Positions 31,744 to 39,573 of a stretch of 49,156 bases of DNA are shown in pieces. Both the position numbers and the translations under genes were made by a program. Where the stretch lies: contig QHTK01000064.1 of NCBI GenBank assembly GCA_003220795.1, forward strand, positions 1 to 49,156, in the 5' to 3' direction. Position 1 is the stretch's first letter. Every line of letters starts with the position of its first letter. The notes under the pieces are model-generated. The model made no database searches, was not told the origin of the DNA, and saw only the letters and a list, made by a program, of their open reading frames with translations. The stretch comes from Gemmatimonadota bacterium. Lineage in GTDB: Bacteria > Gemmatimonadota > Gemmatimonadetes > Gemmatimonadales > GWC2-71-9.

Positions 31744-34700
31744 TCAGAAGCTGAAATCCGTCCCGATCTGCACCCGACGACCATCGCTCAACAAGCCCGT
31801 CGGTGTTGGGGTACCGCCATACGTAAAGTTTTGGAAGTTGAACACGTTGAACACGTCCACCCTCACGCTGAGAGTGCCTCTCCCGAACTGCGGAAAGTCC
31901 TTCGTCAACGTGAGGTCGACGTCGCGATACGCCCATGCACCTGGAATGATGAACGGATATTGCGGCGGGCTGAAGCCGCCGGGCACCCAGCTGTTGGGCG
32001 AGAATCGGCCACCGACGTCGTAGCGCGGCCCACTGCCGAGCGTCATGAGGCCGCTGAACTGGATGCCGTACGCAAACGGGAGGTCCACGATCCAGTTCGC
32101 CACGACTCGGCTCTTCTCGTCGTTCGTCGGGTGTTTGACGATGAACTGAGGCTGGGGGAACGCCAGCTCATCGTCCGCGTTGTCGTTCCCCTGGACGGAG
32201 CGCTGTCCGCTGGTGAACGTCAGTCCGCCGCCCCAGCCCCAGTTCCCCACCCTCTTATAGGGCCGAACGATCTGGACCTGGAGGGCATCGTACCACGTTT
32301 TCACGGCGTTCGACGAGACGATGATGTTGGAAAAGCCGTGCTGATTGCCGAGGAACGTGCAGCACTGGCTGGTGGGGGTCCCGAAGTTTTTCCAGGTGAT
32401 GTTGGCCCAGTAGAGCACAAACCCGTCGTAGCCGCGGACGCCCACGTATGCGGCGGAGACGGAGACGTCGCCGAAGGCGTGACGCACGCCGACATTCCAC
32501 TGACCCGAATGCGGCGCTTTCGTATGGTTGCCGATCAGCCAGACTTCCTTCCCCCCGGTCTGGCCGGTGGTCACGAGCGAATCGAGCGCGGCAGGATTGG
32601 TCAGGTAGCGACCATCCCACCTCACCTGGCCTGGTCTGACAGCCGAATCGGGATCCGCGAAGTACACGGTCCACAAGGGCCGCCTGAGCTTGAGCTTCTC
32701 GTCCACGGACACATCGAAGAACGAGCGATCGTAGTAGAGGCCCCAGCCGCCGAACAGAGTAGTCTTGTTCTCGTTGTCAAGCGCGTAGGAGAAACCGAGT
32801 CGCGGCTGGTAGGCACCATAGAACTTGTGCCGTTGCGTCCCGTCTGTGAAATACTCGGCCGTATCGATGGGAGCCGGCAAGAACGTTGGGTCGTTGTTGT
32901 ACTGGCGGAAGACATTACGCACTGTGTCAGGCGTGACGTAATCGTAGTTGAACATGTGCGTCTCGAAGTCCCAGCGGATTCCCAGGTTCAGCGTGAGCCG
33001 GGAGCTGGGGCTCCAATCGTCCTGCAGGAACGCGCCGATCTGGGCGTTGTGAGCGTTCACGAGCGGATCGCCGGTCGCGAACTGCACCTGGTAGGGCACG
33101 CGATAGTTGTAAGCCAGGGGGCCGGCGCAGCCGCAATTCGATTGACCTGCATTGACAGTGTCATCGTAAAAGAACTGAGGGGTGTCGTTGTTGGCCTTGT
33201 TGATGTCGAAGGTCAGGAAGTTTGCGGTCGCGCCGGCCTTGATCACGTGATCGCCGCCGCCGTGGAAGCCGGTGTACGTCACGTTGTTGCGAAGTCCGAT
33301 GCCCTTCTGCGTGAAGTCCTGGTCGCTCAGATTGCTCCCGATATCGGCGCCGCCGAAGTTGTTGTTGTTCTTGGAGGGGGACGCGCCGAAGGTCCGGTGT
33401 GCAAGACCGGGTGTATTGGGCGATGGATTGCGCTTGAAATTGGTGTAGGTCACGCTCGCTTCGTCGAGCCACGCGCCGGAGAAGTAATTGTACTTGAGGA
33501 CGCTGGTGAGCATGTTGTTCCGATAGTTAATCGCGGACTGGAAGGCAATCCCGCCGCCGAAATCGCGGACATCGGTTTCGTGCCGGTTGCTCACGCTCAG
33601 CTCGGCCGTGGAATGACTGCCCTTGTTATACGTGAGCTTTCCGAACAGCAGCGTTTCCCGGAACGGCGACGTGATGTTGCCGTTGAAGTTTTTCAGCCCG
33701 ACCGCGTCCAGCGAATCGAACGTGCCGGTGGGGGGCGGCGTGATGTTCACGATGTTCGCGCGGTTCTGATAATTCCCCTCGTACGACCCGAAGAAGAATA
33801 GCTTGTCTCGAATCAGCGGTCCTCCCACGCTCCCACCGAGCAGGTAGCGGGTGTAGTCCGGCTTCTTGACGTTCGTGTCCTTCGCCATTTTTGCGATCGT
33901 GATCGAGTCGAGCGCCACGAGGTCTTTGTTCTCATACGTGACGAAGGCGTCACCGGACCAGACGCTTCCGCCCGACTTCGTCGTGGCCGTGATGATTGCG
34001 CTCGAGGCGTTCTGGTATTCTGCCTTGAAATTCTGTGTGATGACGCGGTACTCCTGAATCGCATTGCGCGGGAAAGGGTTGCCGCGGCTGGCATCCTGAC
34101 CCGCCACGCCGCTCGCGCCATTGCCGGTGAGATCGTTCTTGAGACTCGCGCCGTCGACGAAGACGTTGACTTCGGCCGGTCCTTGGGCGCCGGATGTAAA
34201 CGTTCTCGCCGTGATGTTGTTGGCGCCGAGGTTCACGAAGTCGGGGCTCACTGTAACGCCGGGTGCCAGCGCTGCAAGGTCGAGAAAGTTGCGGCTCGGC
34301 GTGGGCAGGTTCTGGATCTGCTGCGCCGACACGTTGGTGGCGATCTCTGATGTCCGGGTCTCGACCGTCGGCGCAGCAGCCTGGACAGTCACACCCGCCA
34401 CCTCGACCGCCCCGGCCTGTAGGGCGAAGTCAACGAGCAGCGAAGCGCCGATCTGGACCGCCACGCGACGTCCCTGAGCCGTGTGCCCGATGTGGCGCGT
34501 GGTCAGGTTGTAGGCCCCGGGGACCAGGCCGGGCAAGGCGTACGAGCCGTCGGGTTGGCTGTTTGTAGTCCGCGACACACCGCTCTGCTCGTTCCGCGCT
34601 TCGATCGCCGCGCCGCCGAGCGGGGCGCCGCTGGCGTCCTTCACATACCCGCGAATGCTGCCCGTGCTGGTCTGCGAGAAGGCCGCCGGGGCGGCGAAGG

Positions 34701-34764
34701 TGACGAGGACGAAACTGAGGAACAGCCCCCGGCCGAGCTGCGCGAACGATGGACTGCGGCTCAT
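31744..34764 (-). CDS. TonB-dependent receptor (Oar/SusC-like), probable glucan importer
   Basis: ATG 34764 has AGGAGA seven bases upstream and begins a signal peptide ending at AAFSQ. Residues about 28-115 are the carboxypeptidase-regulatory domain (GSIRGYVKDASGAPLGGAAI). A plug domain follows (NLPTPSRNFLDLAALAPGV, VFVDGASLKNDLTG, QEYRVITQNFKAEYQNASSA). A large beta-barrel reaches residue 1006 and ends in an aromatic (VQIGTDFSF), as expected for outer-membrane insertion. It lies upstream of a GH144-type glucanase on the same strand and has overlapping promoters with the GH3 gene, so oligosaccharides of beta-1,2-glucan are the likely cargo. No SusD-like partner is present. Confidence 0.93.
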   Translation of the reverse strand: MSRSPSFAQLGRGLFLSFVLVTFAAPAAFSQTSTGSIRGYVKDASGAPLGGAAIEARNEQSGVSRTTNSQPDGSYALPGLVPGAYNLTTRHIGHTAQGRRVAVQIGASLLVDFALQAGAVEVAGVTVQAAAPTVETRTSEIATNVSAQQIQNLPTPSRNFLDLAALAPGVTVSPDFVNLGANNITARTFTSGAQGPAEVNVFVDGASLKNDLTGNGASGVAGQDASRGNPFPRNAIQEYRVITQNFKAEYQNASSAIITATTKSGGSVWSGDAFVTYENKDLVALDSITIAKMAKDTNVKKPDYTRYLLGGSVGGPLIRDKLFFFGSYEGNYQNRANIVNITPPPTGTFDSLDAVGLKNFNGNITSPFRETLLFGKLTYNKGSHSTAELSVSNRHETDVRDFGGGIAFQSAINYRNNMLTSVLKYNYFSGAWLDEASVTYTNFKRNPSPNTPGLAHRTFGASPSKNNNNFGGADIGSNLSDQDFTQKGIGLRNNVTYTGFHGGGDHVIKAGATANFLTFDINKANNDTPQFFYDDTVNAGQSNCGCAGPLAYNYRVPYQVQFATGDPLVNAHNAQIGAFLQDDWSPSSRLTLNLGIRWDFETHMFNYDYVTPDTVRNVFRQYNNDPTFLPAPIDTAEYFTDGTQRHKFYGAYQPRLGFSYALDNENKTTLFGGWGLYYDRSFFDVSVDEKLKLRRPLWTVYFADPDSAVRPGQVRWDGRYLTNPAALDSLVTTGQTGGKEVWLIGNHTKAPHSGQWNVGVRHAFGDVSVSAAYVGVRGYDGFVLYWANITWKNFGTPTSQCCTFLGNQHGFSNIIVSSNAVKTWYDALQVQIVRPYKRVGNWGWGGGLTFTSGQRSVQGNDNADDELAFPQPQFIVKHPTNDEKSRVVANWIVDLPFAYGIQFSGLMTLGSGPRYDVGGRFSPNSWVPGGFSPPQYPFIIPGAWAYRDVDLTLTKDFPQFGRGTLSVRVDVFNVFNFQNFTYGGTPTPTGLLSDGRRVQIGTDFSF

Positions 34765-34795
34765 GAGCGCGTCTCCTGTAAGCGCGTTTGCCCTC

Positions 34796-34824
34796 GTTAT
34801 CACGCACCTCGTGCAGTTTGTCAA
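34796..34824 (-). promoter_or_regulatory. Sigma70-type promoter of the receptor-glucanase operon
   Basis: On the minus strand TTGACA (34824-34819) is separated by exactly 17 bases from GATAAC (34801-34796). The spacer contains a perfect inverted repeat GCAC-GAG-GTGC (34804-34814), a possible operator. Confidence 0.75.
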
Positions 34825-34847
34825 GTCCGCGTGAGCCCGCGTAGATT
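34818..34847 (+). promoter_or_regulatory. Promoter of the GH3 gene, overlapping the receptor promoter
   Basis: TTGTCA (34818-34823) and TAGATT (34842-34847) are 18 bases apart on the plus strand. The -35 region is the same DNA as the -35 of the divergent receptor promoter, so polymerase binding at one may exclude the other. Confidence 0.6.
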
Positions 34848-34892
34848 CTCTCCACCGCGTTTCACTTTCTACCTCTGATCAACGGGATCCCG

Positions 34893-37115
34893 ATGCGCAT
34901 CCATGACGGCTGTTTCACGGCGCTCGTCGCCCTGGGCCTCATCGCCCCCGGCCCCGCTGCCGCGCAGCGCGCCGCTCCCGGGCGACTGATCGACTCGCTC
35001 GTCGCCCGCATGACCCTGGAGGAAAAGCTCGGCCAGTTGAACCTGCCCTCCGTAGACAACCAGCCCAGCCCCGCGCAGCTCGAACAGCTGCGCAAGGGCC
35101 TGATCGGGGGGTTCCTGAACCTGGCTGGCGCGCAGGCGACGCGTGACGCGCAGCGGATCGCGGTGACCGAGTCGCGGCTCCATATCCCCCTCCTCTTGGG
35201 CCTGGATGTGATCCACGGCTATCGCACGATCTTCCCGATCCCGCTCGCCGAAGCGGCGACGTGGGACCCCGCGGCGGCGGAAAGCACGGCGCGCGCAGCG
35301 GCGCGCGAAGCCGCTGCCGCCGGTGTGAACTGGACGTTCGCGCCTATGGTCGACATCGCGCGCGACCCGCGGTGGGGCCGCATCGCCGAGGGCGCGGGCG
35401 AGGATCCGTACCTGGGATCGGCCTTGGCTGCGGCCCGCGTCCGAGGGTTTCAGGGAAAGGACCTGCGCGCGCCCGACGCCGTCATGGCCACCGTCAAGCA
35501 CTTCGCCGCATACGGCGGTGCCGAAGGGGGCCGGGACTACAACACCGTGGACGTGTCCGAGCGCACCCTGCGGGAGATCTACCTGCCGCCGTACCACGCC
35601 GCAGTCGAGGCGGGCGCCGGCAGCATCATGACCTCCTTCAACGAGATCGGCGGCGTCCCGAGCCACGCCAACCGCTGGCTTGTGACCACGCTGCTGCGCG
35701 ACGAGTGGAGGTTCCCTGGGTTCGTGGTGAGCGACTGGACCGGCGTCGAAGAGCTGCGGAACCACGGCGTCGCCGGCTCGCGCGCCGACGCGGGGAAGGT
35801 CGCACTCGAAGCCGGCGTCGACATGGACATGGTGAGCCGCATCTACCTCGAGGATCTCCCCGCCTTGGTCCGCGCGGGCCGTATCCCGATCGCGACCGTG
35901 GACGCCGCGGTACGACGCGTGCTCGCGGGGAAGCGCGCCCTGGGCCTGTTCGATGACCCATACCGCGGATCGAGCGTCGAGCGCGAGCGGAGCGTGCTGC
36001 TCGCGCCCGAGCAGCGCCAGCTCGCACGGACCGTAGCACAAGAAGCGATCGTGCTGCTCAAGAACGACGGCAATCTGCTCCCGCTCGGGCCCACGCGGCA
36101 CACGCTGGCGGTGATCGGCCCGCTCGCGGACGATCACGTGGCGGCGCTCGGCCCGTGGGCGGGCCGCGGCGACCCGCACGATGCGGTCACCCCGCTCGAA
36201 GGCATCAAGGCCCGGGCGGGAGCCGGCACGGAGGTCCGCTACGCCAAGGGGTGCGGCATCCTCGACTCGACGACCGCCGGCTTTGCCGAGGCCGTCGCGC
36301 TGGCTCGCCAAGCCGAGGTCGCGCTGCTCGTCCTGGGGGAGGCGGGAGACATGAGCGGCGAGGCCGCGAGCCGCTCGAGCCTCGCGCTCCCGGGCGTCCA
36401 GCAGCAATTGCTCGAGGCCGTCCAGGCGACCGGCACTCCCGTGGTGCTCATATTAATGAATGGCCGACCCCTCACCGTGCAGTGGGCGGCGGACCACGTG
36501 CCCGCGATCGTCGAGGCGTGGTTCCTGGGGGTCGAGACCGGGCCCGCCCTCGCCGGCGTCCTGTTCGGCGACGTGAGTCCCAGCGGCAAGCTCCCTGTGA
36601 CCTTCCCCCGGGCCGTCGGGCAGATTCCGATCTACTACAACCACAAGAACACGGGCCGACCGGCGGGCACGGACAAGTACACGTCCAAGTACACCGACCT
36701 GCCATCGAGCCCACTGTTTCCGTTTGGTCATGGGCTGAGCTACACGTCGTTCGAGTACAAGGAACTCAAGCTGAGCGCTCCCACCATCACGCCAGGCGGG
36801 ACGCTCAAGGTCTCCGCCACCGTCACGAACACGGGGGCGCGGGAAGGCGCCGAGGTGGCGCAGCTGTACGTCCACGACGGGGTAGGGACCGTCACCCGAC
36901 CGGTGCGTGCGCTCGCGGGCTTCCGGCGGGTGTCCTTGAAGCCCGGCGAATCGCGCACCGTGGAGTTCGCGCTGACGCCCAAAGAGCTCGGGCTGTACGA
37001 TCAGCGCATGAAGTTCGTCGTCGAGCCCGGGAAGTTCCGGGTGTACGTGGGGGGGAGCTCGGTGGGGGGGTTGGAAGGAGAGTTCGAGGTGAGGGCGGGG
37101 GCGGGGGGGAGATAG
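34893..37115 (+). CDS. bglX: GH3 beta-glucosidase, BglX type, secreted
   Basis: The 740-residue protein begins with a signal peptide (ALVALGLIAPGPAAAQ) and matches E. coli BglX throughout: SLVARMTLEEKLGQLNLP, VIHGYRTIFPIPLAEAATWD, WTFAPMVDIARDPRWGRIAE, the nucleophile Asp281 in GFVVSDWTGVEELRNHG, GEAGDMSGEAASRSSLALPG with the likely acid/base Glu, ILMNGRPLTVQWAADHVPAI, and a C-terminal fibronectin-III-like domain (ATVTNTGAREGAEVAQLYVH). It hydrolyses terminal beta-glucosidic bonds in the periplasm. Together with the GH144-type glucanase and receptor it can complete breakdown of beta-1,2-gluco-oligosaccharides to glucose. Its last 115 bases are overlapped on the other strand by the run-on end of a transposase gene. 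Confidence 0.95.
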   Translation: MRIHDGCFTALVALGLIAPGPAAAQRAAPGRLIDSLVARMTLEEKLGQLNLPSVDNQPSPAQLEQLRKGLIGGFLNLAGAQATRDAQRIAVTESRLHIPLLLGLDVIHGYRTIFPIPLAEAATWDPAAAESTARAAAREAAAAGVNWTFAPMVDIARDPRWGRIAEGAGEDPYLGSALAAARVRGFQGKDLRAPDAVMATVKHFAAYGGAEGGRDYNTVDVSERTLREIYLPPYHAAVEAGAGSIMTSFNEIGGVPSHANRWLVTTLLRDEWRFPGFVVSDWTGVEELRNHGVAGSRADAGKVALEAGVDMDMVSRIYLEDLPALVRAGRIPIATVDAAVRRVLAGKRALGLFDDPYRGSSVERERSVLLAPEQRQLARTVAQEAIVLLKNDGNLLPLGPTRHTLAVIGPLADDHVAALGPWAGRGDPHDAVTPLEGIKARAGAGTEVRYAKGCGILDSTTAGFAEAVALARQAEVALLVLGEAGDMSGEAASRSSLALPGVQQQLLEAVQATGTPVVLILMNGRPLTVQWAADHVPAIVEAWFLGVETGPALAGVLFGDVSPSGKLPVTFPRAVGQIPIYYNHKNTGRPAGTDKYTSKYTDLPSSPLFPFGHGLSYTSFEYKELKLSAPTITPGGTLKVSATVTNTGAREGAEVAQLYVHDGVGTVTRPVRALAGFRRVSLKPGESRTVEFALTPKELGLYDQRMKFVVEPGKFRVYVGGSSVGGLEGEFEVRAGAGGR

Positions 37116-37627
37116 CGAGCGTTTGGTCGGGTTGGAGTGATGACGTCTGAGTCGGGTGATGACACCCGAGTCGGGTGATGACGTTCCCAGTTGTTGTGTA
37201 CGAGGGACTGAAGTCCCCACTCGGCCGTGGGGCGTCCTGAAGGACGTTGATCGATGGCGAACTCTGGGTGTCGCTGGGGTTGCCGTCCCACGTACTCGAT
37301 CACGGTTCGGAGTTGGCGCACGCCCACGCTCCGCAGGTCGTAGCCCTCCGCCCAGCGCAGCGGTGCCCGCGGCGTGAGGCCGTCCCGGTTTACGAGTCGG
37401 GCGCTTGCCCCCTTGAGGCCCTGAACCAGGCGTGGGATGTTGATCACCGGGAGCAGCTGGAGCACGAGGTGCACATGGTCAGCGACGATTCCCGCCTCGA
37501 GAACGCGCGCCCCGTGGCGTTGCGCCTCCTTTGGCAGAAACCGGCGCAGGAAGCCCGCGACCGCATTGATGAGGGGCTGCCGCTGCAAGGTGGTCCACGT
37601 CAGGTGGACGTACACTCGAACCGGCAT
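37001..37627 (-). CDS. REP-associated tyrosine transposase (RAYT, Y1/IS200-like)
   Basis: The protein begins MPVRVYVHLTWTTLQRQPLI, has the HUH metal motif HVH at 51-53 and a catalytic Tyr112 in VIEYVGRQPQRH, with Arg/Lys-rich surroundings typical of RAYTs. TAGCTT lies six bases before ATG 37627, so the message may be leaderless. The conserved domain ends near residue 126. Beyond that the frame stays open through a REP element and then backwards through the 3' end of the GH3 gene, adding about 82 unlikely residues. The original stop was probably lost. REP elements flank the gene on both sides, the typical layout of a RAYT locus. Such enzymes nick and move REP hairpins. Confidence 0.85.
   Translation of the reverse strand: MPVRVYVHLTWTTLQRQPLINAVAGFLRRFLPKEAQRHGARVLEAGIVADHVHLVLQLLPVINIPRLVQGLKGASARLVNRDGLTPRAPLRWAEGYDLRSVGVRQLRTVIEYVGRQPQRHPEFAIDQRPSGRPTAEWGLQSLVHNNWERHHPTRVSSPDSDVITPTRPNARYLPPAPALTSNSPSNPPTELPPTYTRNFPGSTTNFMR
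37149..37182. repeat. 15-bp direct repeat, two copies with 19-bp period
   Basis: GAGTCGGGTGATGAC occurs at 37149-37163 and 37168-37182, with a partial third copy (GATGACGT) just to the left. It lies between the GH3 stop and the REP element and is translated in the run-on end of the transposase frame. Confidence 0.8.
37201..37246. repeat. REP element A (single unit), inside the transposase 3' end
   Basis: Two hairpins make the unit: GGGACT-GA-AGTCCC (37204-37217) and CGTCCT-GA-AGGACG (37233-37246), joined by ACTCGGCCGTGGGG. The same two hairpins with variable two-base loops make up elements B, C and D. Confidence 0.9.
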
Positions 37628-37700
37628 GCGCCAAAGCTACCTTTGGGAGACGTGACGATCGTGATCAAATCGGTGCAGCGTGGGGTGTTTCTCTGCGCAC

Positions 37701-37748
37701 GCGTCCTTCAGGACGCGCTGCCGCCGAGCAGGGACTTCAGTCCCTCAT
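37701..37748. repeat. REP element B (single unit)
   Basis: GCGTCCT-TC-AGGACGC (37701-37716) and GGGACT-TC-AGTCCC (37731-37744) form the same two hairpins in the orientation opposite to element A. The 48 bases from 37701 to 37748 are repeated exactly at 37850-37897. Confidence 0.9.
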
Positions 37749-37801
37749 AATCAAACAATCCATGAGCGTCACCGGTTATGCGCGTCCCCCGTCGTGGGTT
37801 A

Positions 37802-37897
37802 TAAGGGACTCAAGTCCCAACTTGGCCACGGGGCGTCCTCAAGGACGCGGCGTCCTTCAGGACGCGCTGCCGCCGAGCAGGGACTTCAGTCCCTCAT
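37802..37897. repeat. REP element C (paired, head-to-head)
   Basis: Four hairpins in mirror order: GGGACT-CA-AGTCCC (37805-37818), GCGTCCT-CA-AGGACGC (37833-37848), GCGTCCT-TC-AGGACGC (37850-37865) and GGGACT-TC-AGTCCC (37880-37893). Two opposed units form a BIME-like element. The 37628-37987 interval between transposase and ligase genes is filled by elements B and C, a shared flank (GCGTCACCG-like), and the 12-bp repeat that follows. Confidence 0.92.
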
Positions 37898-37926
37898 TAC
37901 CCAACGATCCTCGAACGTCACCGATC

Positions 37927-37962
37927 ACACGTCCCCAAACACGTCCCCAAACACGTCCCCAA
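37927..37962. repeat. Three perfect tandem copies of a 12-bp repeat
   Basis: ACACGTCCCCAA is repeated three times without interruption just upstream of the DNA ligase gene. A copy-number change here could affect ligase expression by shifting promoter spacing. Confidence 0.9.
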
Positions 37963-37987
37963 TAACCCGTTGAGCTCACCACTCCCC

Positions 37988-39541
37988 ATGCGCCTCGCCG
38001 ATCTCGTCACCACATCCCAGCACGTCGCCCGCACGAGCGGCCGCCTCGAGAAGATCGGCCTGCTGGCGGCGTTACTGGGCCGCGTCGCGCCGGCAGAAGT
38101 CGAGATCGCAACTGCGTTCCTGTGCGGCGTGCTGCGGCAGGCGAAACTCGGAGTGGGCTACGCGAGCGTGCACGCGGCGCTCCCGGAGTCGGGTGCCGAG
38201 TCGGCCACGCTGGAGTTATCGGCCGTCGATGGCGCGTTCGAACGCATCGCGCGGCTCGCCGGGAAGGGCTCGGCGGACGCCAAGCTCCGGTTGCTGCGGG
38301 AGCTGTTGCTCGCCGCGACGCGCGACGAGCAACGCTTTCTCACGAGCCTCGTGATCGGCGAGCTGCGCCAAGGAGCGCTCGAGGGGCTGGTGCTCGAGGC
38401 CGTGGCACAGGCCGCGCGCGTGCCGAGCGAGGCGGTGCGGCGCGCCGCCATGGCGGCGGGGGACTTGCCGAGCGTGGCCCGCGTGGCGCTTGTGGAAGGT
38501 GCGGCGGGGCTGGCGCGCTTCAGCGTTCGCCTGTTCCGTCCCGTGCTTCCGATGCTCGCTCAAACGGCGGAGGACGCGTCCGACGCAATGACGCGGCTCG
38601 GCCGGGCCGCGCTCGAGTTCAAGCTCGACGGCGCCCGGGTGCAGCTCCACAAGCGGGACGACGAAGTGAAGATCTACTCCCGCAGCCTGAAGGACGTGAC
38701 GGTGGCCGTGCCCGAGCTGGTCGAGCGGGCGCGCACCCTCCCCGCGCGGGAGCTGATCCTGGACGGCGAGGCGATCGCGCTCCGAGCGGACGGTACGCCG
38801 CTTCCGTTTCAGACGACGATGCGCCGGTTCGGCCGCAGGCTGGACGTCGAGCGTCTGCGGCGCGACCTGCCGCTCACTCCCTTCTTCTTCGACCTCCTGT
38901 ATATCGACGGTCAACCGCTGCTCGACGAGCCGGAGGAGCGCCGCTTTGCGGCGCTCAGCGAGGTAACGTCGGGCGGGTTGCTGGTACCGCGTACGGTGAC
39001 GGCCTCGGCCGAGGAGGCCCAGGCTTTCCTCGATCAGGCACTCGCCCGCGGGCACGAGGGGATCATGGCCAAGGCGCTGGACGCGCCGTACGAGGCCGGC
39101 GGGCGGGGCCAGCGGTGGCTCAAGGTGAAGCCTGCACACACGCTCGACCTCGTGGTGCTCGCGGCGGAGTGGGGGCATGGACGACGCCGGGGATGGCTCT
39201 CGAATGTGCATCTCGGCGCGCGCGACCCGGAGACCGGCGGCTTCGTCATGCTGGGCAAGACGTTCAAGGGCATGACCGACGAGATGCTCGAGTGGCAGAC
39301 CAAGCGGCTGCTCGAGCTCGAGATCGGTCGCGACGCGTATACCGTCCATGTCCGCCCGGAGCTCGTGGTGGAAGTGGCCTTCAACGACGTACAGGCGAGC
39401 CCGCACTACGCGGGCGGCCTGGCGCTGCGCTTCGCGCGGGTCAAGCGCTATCGCACGGACAAGACCGCCGAGCAGGCGGACACCGTCGCGACGGTACGAC
39501 AGATCCTGCGGCGCAGTCACGACCCGGCCGCTGCCGATTGA
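37988..39541 (+). CDS. ATP-dependent DNA ligase
   Basis: ATG 37988 is preferred to TTG 37970 because MRLADLVTTSQHVARTSGR is the usual N-terminus of this bacterial/archaeal-type ligase; no ribosome site is visible for either. The 517-residue protein has an N-terminal DNA-binding domain (1-200), the nucleotidyltransferase motif EFKLDGARVQLHK with adenylated Lys212, ELILDGEAIAL (motif III), FFFDLLYIDG, GHEGIMAKALDAPYEAG (motif IV) and WLKVKPAH (motif V), and a C-terminal OB domain (GWLSNVHLGARDPETGGFVM, LRFARVKRYRTDK). It uses ATP to seal nicks and would supplement the essential NAD-dependent ligase, probably in repair. The REP cluster lies immediately upstream. Confidence 0.95.
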   Translation: MRLADLVTTSQHVARTSGRLEKIGLLAALLGRVAPAEVEIATAFLCGVLRQAKLGVGYASVHAALPESGAESATLELSAVDGAFERIARLAGKGSADAKLRLLRELLLAATRDEQRFLTSLVIGELRQGALEGLVLEAVAQAARVPSEAVRRAAMAAGDLPSVARVALVEGAAGLARFSVRLFRPVLPMLAQTAEDASDAMTRLGRAALEFKLDGARVQLHKRDDEVKIYSRSLKDVTVAVPELVERARTLPARELILDGEAIALRADGTPLPFQTTMRRFGRRLDVERLRRDLPLTPFFFDLLYIDGQPLLDEPEERRFAALSEVTSGGLLVPRTVTASAEEAQAFLDQALARGHEGIMAKALDAPYEAGGRGQRWLKVKPAHTLDLVVLAAEWGHGRRRGWLSNVHLGARDPETGGFVMLGKTFKGMTDEMLEWQTKRLLELEIGRDAYTVHVRPELVVEVAFNDVQASPHYAGGLALRFARVKRYRTDKTAEQADTVATVRQILRRSHDPAAAD

Positions 39542-39573
39542 TTCGACCGGCGCCGCGTGCCAAGTTGAGCCCC

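Noticed and set aside
31831..33801. 656-codon open frame on the plus strand opposite the TonB-dependent receptor gene
   Set aside because: It is the shadow of a well-supported receptor gene. The translation is rich in Val, Arg and His without any domain, and no promoter or ribosome site fits it.
37001..37260. Genuine C-terminal domain of the transposase
   Set aside because: The last 82 residues are encoded by a REP, by short repeats and by the antisense strand of another gene, which is not expected of a conserved domain.
37700..37900. Possible CRISPR array, because of repeated palindromic units
   Set aside because: Copies are irregularly spaced, occur in both orientations, have no unique spacers of constant length, and no cas gene is near. 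They fit REP elements linked to the transposase.
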